Part shown: one piece after another, positions 1 to 5,680 of the stretch
How positions within the stretch are numbered: position 1 is the stretch's first letter
Layout of the letters: the number at the start of each line of letters is the position of its first letter
Source of the DNA: Dehalococcoidia bacterium
Lineage (GTDB): Bacteria > Chloroflexota > Dehalococcoidia > UBA3495
Direction of reading: 5' to 3'
Assembly: GCA_002730485.1 (NCBI GenBank)
Contig: PCAH01000065.1
Span: 1-10,026 of the forward strand
DNA length: 10,026 nucleotides
Position numbers and translations under genes: made by a program
The notes under the pieces: generated by a model
The model's database searches: none
What the model saw: the letters and a program-made list of their open reading frames with translations, nothing else
What the model was told of the DNA's origin: nothing

Positions 1-124
1 GTGGTAGGTTGCAACAGGCCTGTGATACACTTCAATTTGTGCCTAAATCGGGTTGAATCAGCCGTGGAATCGGCACGGATTAGCCTGTTACTTTTCAAGC
101 CCTGAAGCGCGGAGGAACAGATCG

Positions 125-844
125 ATGGCGGATGAGGAAAACCAAGAACCACTCAATAGGGGAATGGTTATCATGGCCCACCCGGACGACGCGGAGTGGA
201 GTTGCTCCGCTACGGTGGCCAAATGGTGTGCGGAGGGTTGGGAAGTGGTCTACATCCTTTGTACCGACGGCAGCAAGGGCAGTTCTGATCCCGAGATGAC
301 CAGCGAGATGCTGATCAAGATCAGGGAGCAAGAACAAAGAGACGCTGGCGAGATTCTGGGGCTCAAAGACATTGTCTTTCTAGGTTATCCAGACGCTTAT
401 CTGGAGCCCACGTTGGCCCTGCGCAAAGACATTGCCCGAGAGATACGCCGTCACAAGCCTGATGTTGTGATCACGGGCAGTCCGGCACGGGACACCGAGT
501 CCGGCTATTATCTGGGCCACCCTGATCATTTCGCGGCTGCAGAAGCAGCCCTCTCTGCCGTGTTCCCAACGGCTCGAGACCGGTTGACCTTCCCTGAGTT
601 CTTGGAGGAAGGCCTGGAACCCCACAAGGTTCGGGAAGTCTGGATAGCTGGCGGGGGCAAGAACTCGGACCAGTTCGTCGAGGTTTCAGACTACATGGAC
701 ACCGCCGTGAAAGCGTTGAGAGCCCACGTGTCCCAGGTGGACCAAGAGCAGGCACGAGACTGGTTTCGCCAAGGTCGCATCGCCACCGGCAAGAAGGTCG
801 GCATGGCCTATGCGGAAGGGTTCAAGCGGATCGAACTGGGGTAG
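125..844 (+). CDS. PIG-L/LmbE family zinc-dependent deacetylase
   Basis: The 239-residue product belongs to the PIG-L (LmbE, MshB/BshB-like) family, whose members hydrolyse N-acetyl groups from sugars or amino-sugar conjugates with a bound zinc. The family signature AHPDDAE lies at residues 18-24 (His19 and Asp22 as likely zinc ligand and catalytic base), and the second metal motif HPDH is at 132-135. The length is normal for the family. The ATG at 125 was chosen because ggagga (111-116) sits 8 nt upstream; an in-frame TTG at 53 would add 24 residues with no family resemblance. No signal peptide or membrane segment is visible, so it is probably cytosolic. It stands alone: the next gene is on the other strand. 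The substrate cannot be read from sequence; a role in mycothiol or bacillithiol synthesis is possible but has no support from neighbours. Confidence 0.92.
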   Translation: MADEENQEPLNRGMVIMAHPDDAEWSCSATVAKWCAEGWEVVYILCTDGSKGSSDPEMTSEMLIKIREQEQRDAGEILGLKDIVFLGYPDAYLEPTLALRKDIAREIRRHKPDVVITGSPARDTESGYYLGHPDHFAAAEAALSAVFPTARDRLTFPEFLEEGLEPHKVREVWIAGGGKNSDQFVEVSDYMDTAVKALRAHVSQVDQEQARDWFRQGRIATGKKVGMAYAEGFKRIELG

Positions 845-890
845 GTAGTTCAGTCACCCTTGATTACCCGCACTGTGAGAATTCAATCGA

Positions 891-1026
891 TGTAGGGGCA
901 GGTTTCTAACCTGCCCTGCTCCTCGGCCAGAATGTTAATGGAAGGAAACGCGGTTCCTGGGCAAGTTGCCAGCTTCAAGGGAGATTCATTATTAGAACCC
1001 GGGCGGGTTGGAAACCCGCCCCTACA
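891..1026. repeat. REPIN-like element (inverted pair of hairpin repeats)
   Basis: This 136-bp noncoding element starts tgtaggggc and ends gcccctaca. The 26-bp ends are inverted copies of each other, matching at 23 of 26 positions. Each end is itself a perfect hairpin: gggcaggtt-tct-aacctgccc (895-915) and gggcgggtt-gga-aacccgccc. Two of the three differences between the ends fall in paired columns and keep the pairing (A-T against G-C), so structure is being conserved. The architecture, two facing REP-type hairpins around a short spacer, is that of REPINs or small MITEs, which are moved in trans. A related element lies at 9810-9959. No target-site duplication is clear. Confidence 0.8.
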
Positions 1027-1050
1027 GGTGGCATCACCAGGTTTAGGAAA

Positions 1051-1085
1051 TAAAAAAGGCGTCCCGACGAATCGGGACGCCTTTT
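1051..1085 (-). terminator. Rho-independent terminator of arsM
   Basis: A perfect 14-bp stem (1054-1067 with 1072-1085) closes a CGAA loop. Read on the minus strand it is followed by a run of T (complement of 1051-1057), and it lies 21 bp past the arsM stop. On the plus strand it is followed by gtttt, so it may also stop transcripts coming from the PIG-L gene. Confidence 0.9.
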
Positions 1086-1106
1086 GTTTTGCTTGGTCGG
1101 AGCAGC

Positions 1107-1916
1107 CTACGGTTTGTGGGCTACAACCTTGTAACCTGCGGTGTTGGTCGCGGGCCGCTCTGCACGGTCCTTCATGTAATCGGCTTGCTCGCTGGTGAAC
1201 TCGATGTCCGTGAATCCAGCTCGGACCAGACGGTCGCGGTACACGTCCACATGCTCTGCGCCCGCTGTGCAGGAGACCCAGTCCTCGGGGGAAGAAACGC
1301 TGGGGCCCTCGTCAGTCAGGGCCATCACATCGGATAGATGGATGCGGCCACCGGGGGACAGCACCCGGAAACTCTCCGAGAACACAGCGTCCTTGTCGGG
1401 AGACAGGCACACCACGCAGTTGGAGATGATCACGTCGACGCTGGAGTCGGGGATGGGCATCTTTTCCATCTCACCCTGCACGAACTCCACGTTCTCGATG
1501 CCGAGTTTGGCCTTATTGGCGCGGGCCAGTTCCAGCATGGACGGAGTCATGTCCAGGCCGGTCACCTGGCCGGTGGGCCCAACCTGCTGGGAAGCCAGGA
1601 AGCAGTCGATCCCGCCGCCTGAACCCAGGTCCAGAACCCGTTCGCCAGCCTGTAGCCCAGCCAGAGCGGTGGGGTTGCCACAGCCTGCGGAGGCGGCAAC
1701 CGACTCTGCAGGCAAGCCGGCCAGTTGGCCCTCGGAATAGAGTTGCATGGCGTGGTCATTGTCTTCGATGCCGCAGCATGCGCTGTCGGTGGAACAGCCG
1801 CAATTGGAATCATTGCTATGGTCGTGTTCGACCGGAGCCAGGTTGATCACCCGTTCGGCGCGTGCTCCGTAACGTTCTTTTACCAGATCCTTGATTTTCT
1901 CTTGTTCAGTGGCCAT
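1107..1916 (-). CDS. arsM: Arsenite S-adenosylmethionine methyltransferase ArsM
   Basis: The 269-residue protein methylates As(III) with S-adenosylmethionine in the cytosol, producing methylated and partly volatile arsenicals. It has the SAM-binding motif I DLGSGGGID at residues 96-104 and the family block AGLPAESVAASAGCGNPTAL around residues 66-85. The three conserved arsenic-binding cysteines fit C79 (AGCGNP), C167 (SNCVVCLSPDK) and C216 (WVSCTAGA). It also carries a cysteine-rich N-terminal stretch (C39, C41, C47, C48) and an extra C170 where ArsM proteins usually have Asn. The ATG is supported by tctcct (1925-1930; aggaga on the coding strand) 8 nt upstream. It lies 62 bp downstream of a PadR-type gene on the same strand, probably in one transcript, and ends at a strong terminator. 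Family assignment is secure; activity is inferred from the cysteines. Confidence 0.95.
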   Translation of the reverse strand: MATEQEKIKDLVKERYGARAERVINLAPVEHDHSNDSNCGCSTDSACCGIEDNDHAMQLYSEGQLAGLPAESVAASAGCGNPTALAGLQAGERVLDLGSGGGIDCFLASQQVGPTGQVTGLDMTPSMLELARANKAKLGIENVEFVQGEMEKMPIPDSSVDVIISNCVVCLSPDKDAVFSESFRVLSPGGRIHLSDVMALTDEGPSVSSPEDWVSCTAGAEHVDVYRDRLVRAGFTDIEFTSEQADYMKDRAERPATNTAGYKVVAHKP

Positions 1917-1978
1917 CGTGTCGTTCTCCTAATATGGTGGATCGCCTTAGGTGGTTTACTGCTTGGGTAGTTCTTTGC

Positions 1979-2374
1979 CTAAGCTGAAGTGTCTTCTGAA
2001 AGTGCCATTTCGACACAGTCTTCAACGGTTGGAAGCATCTGCCTCCAGACTCGGGCGGCGGCTCTGAACGCCTCCTGGCCTGAGTCAGTCAGCCAGCAGA
2101 CGCGGCGTTGGCGTCCCTGGTGCTCTTCCATCCGGCAGTCAACGTAGCCGCCGTCCTGCAGTTCCTTCATGGTGGAGTACACCATGGCCTCTGTGGGTTC
2201 GCAGCAACCTTGGCACGCTTCCTTGATGGCCTGGTTGATGCCGTAGCCGTGGACCGGACCCTTGTTCAGTTGGGCCAGGAGCAGGAACCGGCACAGGCTT
2301 CGCTTTACCAGGTTCTCCCAGTATGCTTCGGTCTGCATTACCGTCTGTTTGGCTTCCAGTTTGACGCTGGTCAT
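1979..2374 (-). CDS. PadR-family transcriptional regulator with CxxCC motif, putative metalloid sensor
   Basis: The 131-residue product has the PadR winged-helix pattern: a first helix region with FLLLAQLNKGPVHGYGI (30-46), a recognition helix PTEAMVYSTMKELQDGGYV (60-78) and a wing with RQRRVCWLTDSGQEAF (88-103), followed by a short C-terminal dimerisation helix. PadR proteins are usually dimeric repressors that release DNA on ligand binding. Three cysteines, C54, C57 and C58 (CQGCC), sit directly before the recognition helix; with the arsM gene next door, a thiolate As(III) site is an attractive inference. Further cysteines are C28, C80, C93 and C120. The ATG has only a modest ribosome site (agggg on the coding strand); the internal Met13 has none. 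It leads the padR-arsM transcript, and an operator-like dyad overlaps its promoter, suggesting autoregulation. Confidence 0.9.
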   Translation of the reverse strand: MTSVKLEAKQTVMQTEAYWENLVKRSLCRFLLLAQLNKGPVHGYGINQAIKEACQGCCEPTEAMVYSTMKELQDGGYVDCRMEEHQGRQRRVCWLTDSGQEAFRAAARVWRQMLPTVEDCVEMALSEDTSA

Positions 2375-2436
2375 TCTATTTCGCCCCTGCCATTGGTGTC
2401 TTCACATGTTGTCTTCTCGAGATTTGCCGGCAGCTT

Positions 2437-2490
2437 GAATACTAATTCAGGAATACTAAACCAAATTTAATACTATAGCTTGTTTAGTAT
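2437..2490. promoter_or_regulatory. Putative PadR operator: ATACTA dyad and repeated half-sites
   Basis: A dyad ATACTA-N9-TAGTAT occupies 2470-2490, overlapping the last bases of the -10 box and the predicted transcription start of padR. Two more copies of AATACTAA lie at 2438-2445 and 2452-2459 in the leader, and atactaaac (2453-2461) pairs as a perfect 9-bp inverted repeat with gtttagtat (2482-2490). A repressor bound here would block RNA polymerase, so the likeliest ligand is the adjacent PadR protein. This is inference from position and symmetry. Confidence 0.65.
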
Positions 2491-2517
2491 GATATGCCGC
2501 GAAGTACTATGTGTCAA
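2489..2517 (-). promoter_or_regulatory. Sigma-70-type promoter of padR-arsM
   Basis: On the minus strand there is a consensus -35 box TTGACA (complement of 2512-2517), a 17-nt spacer, and a -10 box TATCAT (complement of 2489-2494, one mismatch from TATAAT). Transcription would start near 2482 and leave a leader of about 108 nt before the padR ATG. It is among the clearest promoters in the window. Confidence 0.75.
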
Positions 2518-2567
2518 CACTTCATCTTCGCACCGGCCGACCGGCAACCGAATTTGAAGCTAGATTG

Positions 2568-2576
2568 TGTTAGAAT
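2568..2576 (+). promoter_or_regulatory. Possible extended -10 promoter for the enolase-superfamily gene
   Basis: The sequence TGTTAGAAT gives a TGn extension and a -10 box TAGAAT (one mismatch from consensus), about 50 nt before the ATG at 2625. No good -35 box is present 17 nt upstream, which extended -10 promoters tolerate. It would diverge from the padR promoter, about 80 bp away. Confidence 0.35.
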
Positions 2577-2624
2577 CGGGCCTCTCAGGTCACAAAGAAG
2601 CCTGAACGGTTGATAAGGACAAAC

Positions 2625-3722
2625 ATGAAGATAACAAAATCTGTTGTTCAAATGCTGCATGCTCCTGCTGACGAGCAATTGGTGGATGTGCAGCCCCCCG
2701 CTGGTGGGATGAGGGCCTTTGTAACCCTCAAGATCATGACCGACGAAGGAATTGAGGGCATCGGAGTGACCTTTGCGCCAGGACTTGGACTCAGCCCCCT
2801 GGCTTCTCCGTTGGGATCCATCGTCGAGGCGCTCTGTGGCCTGATCGAAGGCGAAGACCCTATGGAGATTGAAGCCGTGATGCAGGGCTTGCGGCAGAAG
2901 ACCAGCGGTTCCGGCCCTGGTGGTCTCCTGACCCTGGCCATGGCTGCTGTGGATATGGCCCTGTGGGACATCAAAGGCAAGGCCTTGAACCAGTCGGTGA
3001 GTTCCCTTTTGGGCGGCTACCGCAAGCGAGTTCCAACCTACGCCAGCGGCGCGCTGATGCGCCCTATGAACCTGGAACAATTGGCGGAGATCGGCCCGGC
3101 ACTGGTAGCCAAGGGCTTTAAGCAGATGAAATCCCAGATGGGAGCTGAAGATACTCCGGCCAAAGAAGTCCTGCGCATGAAGACCCTGCGGGAGGCCGTG
3201 GGCGATGACATCGACATCATGTGTGACATCAACCAGATGTGGAACGTGAACCAGGCCACGACCATTGGCAAGCGAGTTGAAGAGTACAACCTGTTCTGGT
3301 TGGAAGATGTGGTGGCCCATGATGACTACCAGGGTTTGGCCCGGGTGGCCGATGCTCTGGCCACGCCTATAGCCGCTGGAGAATACGTCTATGGCATCAA
3401 TCCCTTCCGGCAGCTGATTGAGAACCGGTCCATAGATATAGTCATGATCGATCTGCTGCGGGTGGGCGGCATCACCGAATGGCGCAAGGTCGCTGGCATG
3501 GCGGAGGCGTTCAACATGCCCGTGGTCAGTCATCTGATCCCAGAGATTCACATCCAGCTCATGGGCGCCATTCCCAACGGCCTGACCGTGGAGTACATGC
3601 CCTGGACTCTGAAGTTGTGGGAAGAGATTCCCGAATTTGTCGACGGCTGTTTAGAGGTGCCGGACAAACCCGGTCTGGGGCTGGGATTCAGCGAAAGAGC
3701 CTTCAGGGAATACGCAATCTAG
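2625..3722 (+). CDS. Enolase-superfamily protein, mandelate racemase/muconate lactonizing enzyme group
   Basis: The 365-residue protein has the N-terminal capping domain (about 1-125) and C-terminal TIM barrel of the enolase superfamily, whose members abstract a proton next to a carboxylate using Mg2+. Metal ligands fit D201 (CDINQMW), E227 (WLEDV) and E253 (AAGEY). The mandelate-racemase-type His/Asp pair fits H303 (VVSHL) and D276 (MIDLLRVGGITEW). The lysine motif usually written KxK reads K169-S-Q171, so the second lysine appears replaced by Gln. Enzymes of this group include racemases and sugar-acid dehydratases; the substrate is not readable. The ATG was preferred to an upstream in-frame TTG (2610) because aagga (2615-2619) lies 5 nt before it. 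It is followed by a repeat element, then two NIPSNAP-like genes on the same strand. Confidence 0.92.
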   Translation: MKITKSVVQMLHAPADEQLVDVQPPAGGMRAFVTLKIMTDEGIEGIGVTFAPGLGLSPLASPLGSIVEALCGLIEGEDPMEIEAVMQGLRQKTSGSGPGGLLTLAMAAVDMALWDIKGKALNQSVSSLLGGYRKRVPTYASGALMRPMNLEQLAEIGPALVAKGFKQMKSQMGAEDTPAKEVLRMKTLREAVGDDIDIMCDINQMWNVNQATTIGKRVEEYNLFWLEDVVAHDDYQGLARVADALATPIAAGEYVYGINPFRQLIENRSIDIVMIDLLRVGGITEWRKVAGMAEAFNMPVVSHLIPEIHIQLMGAIPNGLTVEYMPWTLKLWEEIPEFVDGCLEVPDKPGLGLGFSERAFREYAI

Positions 3723-3735
3723 CTCGGTGCATTCC

Positions 3736-3861
3736 TGTCATCCTCGAGCGAAGCGAAGGATCTGCTCAGTGCATGTTGAAGCCAGAGCGCTGGAGCGGTA
3801 AATCGGTTGGTTCTAGGGCAGTTGGAAGATTCTTCGCCGCTGCGGCTGGCTCAGAATGACA
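3736..3861. repeat. MITE-like repeat, copy 1
   Basis: This 126-bp noncoding stretch begins TGTCATCCTCGAGCGAAGCG and ends GGCTCAGAATGACA; its ends are imperfect inverted repeats with the shared pattern TGTCATYCTGAG...GAAGRATCT. A second partial end, GGCTCAGAATGACA, follows at 3874-3887, suggesting a nested or decayed copy. The same family appears twice more at 5191-5321 and 5421-5549. It sits between the enolase-like gene and the NIPSNAP pair, where its hairpins could act as a weak transcription barrier. Confidence 0.7.
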
Positions 3862-3974
3862 AAGGCGTGAGTTGGCTCAGAATGACAGATGTGTGCGGTG
3901 CTCGATTAGGTAAATAACTCATGGAAGTTCAGTAAAACATCAGGAAAGTGATTAGGACTCAAGGAGAGAAAAGC

Positions 3975-4280
3975 ATGGTTGCACAGATACGGACCTACAC
4001 GATCAATAAGGGGATGATGGACTCTTGGTTGCAATTATTCGACAAAGAGATCAGACCGGTACATGAGGGTCTGGGAATTCCCATCGTCGCCACCTACGTC
4101 AGCGCCGACGGAGCCGATTTCGTTTGGGTGCGGACGTTTGAGACCGCCGAAGAGATTCCCGCCAAAGAGGCGGCTTACTTCGCATCGGACGGACGCAAGG
4201 CATTGGGCAACAAACCCACCGACCACATCGCCAAGATGGATGTTCGGTTGGTGGAAGAAGTCCTGGAAACCGCTAAATAG
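3975..4280 (+). CDS. NIPSNAP-like small protein, first of a tandem pair
   Basis: This 101-residue product resembles NIPSNAP-family proteins, small dimeric alpha/beta-barrel (ferredoxin-like) proteins with poorly defined roles. The signature is RTYTINKGMMDSW at residues 6-18, LGIPIVATYV around 33-42, and FVWVRTF at 49-55. The ATG at 3975 has aaggagag (3961-3968) just upstream; an in-frame GTG at 3948 would add nine residues lying before that site. No signal peptide or membrane segment is seen. The next gene, 32 bp downstream, encodes a close paralogue (about 52 of 90 aligned residues identical by eye), so the two are probably co-transcribed and may form a heterodimer. A link to the enolase-superfamily gene upstream is possible, though a 250-bp gap with a repeat separates them. 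Confidence 0.85.
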   Translation: MVAQIRTYTINKGMMDSWLQLFDKEIRPVHEGLGIPIVATYVSADGADFVWVRTFETAEEIPAKEAAYFASDGRKALGNKPTDHIAKMDVRLVEEVLETAK

Positions 4281-4312
4281 TAGTCAATTAAATAATTGGA
4301 GAGAGATTAAGA

Positions 4313-4609
4313 ATGGTTGATCAGATGCGGACCTACACCATCAACAAGGGAATGATGGATTCATGGCAGAAATTATTTGAGACCGGAATCAAACCGGCCC
4401 ACGAAGCACTGGGTATTCCGGTGGTGGCCCACTGGGTCAACGCCGACCATAACCAGTTCATCTGGGTCCGACGATTCGCCGAGGGCGCGGATGTACCCGC
4501 GAAAGAGGACGAGTTCAGGAACTCGGAGGGCTTCAAGTCGTTGGGCGACCAGCCTTCGAGCCATATTGCTAGGATGGACGTCCAGAACCTGGAGAAAGGG
4601 TCGGTCTAA
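4313..4609 (+). CDS. NIPSNAP-like small protein, second of a tandem pair
   Basis: The 98-residue product is a paralogue of the preceding gene, sharing RTYTINKGMMDSW (6-18), HEALGIPVVAHWV (30-42), WVRRF (51-55) and the C-terminal HIARMDV block (84-90). Differences cluster in the middle surface (residues 56-75) and the C-terminal tail, as expected if the copies have diverged in partner or ligand. The ATG has ggagag (4299-4304) 8 nt upstream. Two stop codons occur in tandem (taataa). A hairpin at 4666-4688, overlapping the end of the convergent GNAT gene, probably ends this transcript. The function is not known; a small-molecule oxygenase or binding role, as in related dimeric alpha/beta barrels, cannot be excluded. 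Confidence 0.85.
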   Translation: MVDQMRTYTINKGMMDSWQKLFETGIKPAHEALGIPVVAHWVNADHNQFIWVRRFAEGADVPAKEDEFRNSEGFKSLGDQPSSHIARMDVQNLEKGSV

Positions 4610-4665
4610 TAACCGACTTTATTTTGCCTGCAAGGGCAGGTATCTAAGACATCAACTAGGAAAGA

Positions 4666-4694
4666 GCCGGTCACGTTTAGTGGCCGGCTTCTTT
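4666..4694. terminator. Shared hairpin terminator between convergent genes
   Basis: A 9-bp stem (gccggtcac 4666-4674 with gtggccggc 4680-4688, one T-G wobble) closes a five-base loop and is followed on the plus strand by ttcttt. The stop codon of the minus-strand GNAT gene (4677-4679) lies in the loop. It likely terminates the NIPSNAP transcript and possibly the GNAT transcript; the U tracts are short, so strength is uncertain. Confidence 0.55.
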
Positions 4695-5120
4695 GCGCAT
4701 CAGGATGTGTACTATGTCCGCTTCCAAGAAGGTTTCGCCGCGCTCGACATAGCCGTGGTTGGCGTAGAACTGCTTCACATATTCCTGGGCGTTCAGGATG
4801 TAGGTGCTGACTCCCCTGGAAGCGGCTTCTTCTTCCAGGAACGTCAGTAGTCGGCCACCAAGACCCTTGCGTCGCCATTCCATATCCACGGCCATGCGCC
4901 CGATGCGGGCGGCGCTGTCCTCGTTGCCGTAGACGATCCGTCCAGTGGCGACGACCTCGCCCTGACTCAGCACTATGGCGTGGGTGGCCGAGGAATCAAA
5001 CTCGTCCAGTTCTTCGTCCATTGGCACCTGTTGCTCGGCGACGAATACCCGGAACCGGACGCTCAATGCGCCCTCCATCTCTTCTTCGGTCTCCACCAAT
5101 TTTACGGTCAGTTCTTCCAC
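4677..5120 (-). CDS. GNAT family N-acetyltransferase, ElaA/YjcF-like
   Basis: The 147-residue protein is a GCN5-related acetyltransferase that would move an acetyl group from acetyl-CoA to an unknown amine. The N-terminal block VRFRVFVAEQQVP (21-33) and the acidic ELDEFD (37-42) with H47 are typical of the ElaA/YjcF-like subgroup. The acetyl-CoA pyrophosphate loop is RRKGLGGR (83-90), and LNAQEYVKQFYANHGY (109-124) forms the end of the fold. The start is a GTG at 5120, preceded by tgagg on the coding strand at a workable distance; no in-frame ATG exists upstream before a stop. It converges on the NIPSNAP pair, and its upstream region is occupied by the duplicated repeat at 5191-5578. The substrate is not predictable. 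Confidence 0.9.
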   Translation of the reverse strand: MEELTVKLVETEEEMEGALSVRFRVFVAEQQVPMDEELDEFDSSATHAIVLSQGEVVATGRIVYGNEDSAARIGRMAVDMEWRRKGLGGRLLTFLEEEAASRGVSTYILNAQEYVKQFYANHGYVERGETFLEADIVHILMRKEAGH

Positions 5121-5190
5121 TTCGGCCTCATTGTTTGCTTCGGAGTGTTCACTGGTGTCCTTGGTTATCGTGGCACAGAACCTTTGTCTT

Positions 5191-5321
5191 TGTCATTCTG
5201 AGTCCGCCGAGAGGCGGGGGAAGAATCTGCCAAGGGGCATGGTGGTAGTGGAGCTACAACATCGGGGGCGCGGCGGTTTGGTCGGAGTACGGCAGATCCT
5301 TCGGCTACGCTCAGGATGACA
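5191..5321. repeat. MITE-like repeat, copy 2 (tandem duplicate with copy 3)
   Basis: The 131-bp element starts TGTCATTCTGAGTCCGCC and ends CGCTCAGGATGACA. Its ends form imperfect inverted repeats (TGTCATYCTGAG...GAAGRATCTGCC), and an inner hairpin ccgcc-gaga-ggcgg lies near the left end. Similarity to copy 3 continues about 29 bp past the right end, so a unit of about 160 bp was duplicated at a period of 230 bp. It lies upstream of the GNAT gene and has no coding content that looks real. Confidence 0.75.
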
Positions 5322-5420
5322 TTGGCGGGGGACGGTGGCTTGAGAGAGAAGCGGTGTGCTCAGCGCGTGGAAACTACCGGCCAGCGCCCCACCCCACAAT
5401 GAGCCTCCAACCCCCGTATC

Positions 5421-5549
5421 TGTCATTTTGAGTCTGCCGAGAGGCGGGGAAGAATCTGCCAAGGGGCATGGTGGCATTGGAGCTACAGCACCAGGGCGCG
5501 GCGGTTTGGTCGGAGTACGGCAGATCCTTCGGCTACGCTCAGGATGACA
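5421..5549. repeat. MITE-like repeat, copy 3
   Basis: The 129-bp element matches copy 2 with roughly nine differences by eye, including two single-base gaps, and shares the same inverted ends and the same central stretch around the 20-mer GCGGCGGTTTGGTCGGAGTA. The similarity extends to about 5578. The shared centre shows that copies 2 and 3 arose by local duplication, whereas copy 1 at 3736 shares only the ends. Confidence 0.75.
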
Positions 5550-5598
5550 TTTGCGGGGGACGATGGGTTTGAGAGGGAAGTGGGGTTCCACCACAAAC

Positions 5599-5629
5599 AA
5601 AAAAGAAACCCCCTGGATAAGGAGGCTTC
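5599..5629 (-). terminator. Rho-independent terminator of the alcohol dehydrogenase gene
   Basis: On the minus strand a 10-bp stem (complement of 5620-5629 with 5605-5614, including two G-U pairs) closes a five-base loop and is followed by six T. It lies about 50 bp past the stop of the alcohol dehydrogenase gene and shields the repeats and GNAT gene from read-through. Confidence 0.85.
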
Positions 5630-5680
5630 TCTTTTCAAACTAATTACCGCATCCACAGACACCGGCTGTCGCCGGCGCCG

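Noticed and set aside
53..124. Upstream TTG start for the PIG-L gene
   Set aside because: The added 24 residues are unlike the family and the strong ribosome site at 111-116 points to the ATG at 125.
932..1198. Open frame running through the REPIN-like element and terminator
   Set aside because: It crosses two hairpin elements and the end of arsM on the other strand, lacks a ribosome site and resembles nothing.
2514..3551. Long open frame antisense to the enolase-superfamily gene (345 codons)
   Set aside because: It overlaps a gene with clear family motifs, its product is rich in His and Gln without recognisable domains, and it has no ribosome site. It is a codon-bias shadow.
5191..5549. 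Possible CRISPR-like array
   Set aside because: There are only two long copies of about 160 bp, with inverted ends, a 230-bp period and no short regular spacers.
5193..5600. Open frame across the duplicated repeats with a repeated peptide CHPERSRRICRTPTKPPRP
   Set aside because: The internal peptide repeat is only the translation of the duplicated MITE-like element; no ribosome site and no family resemblance.
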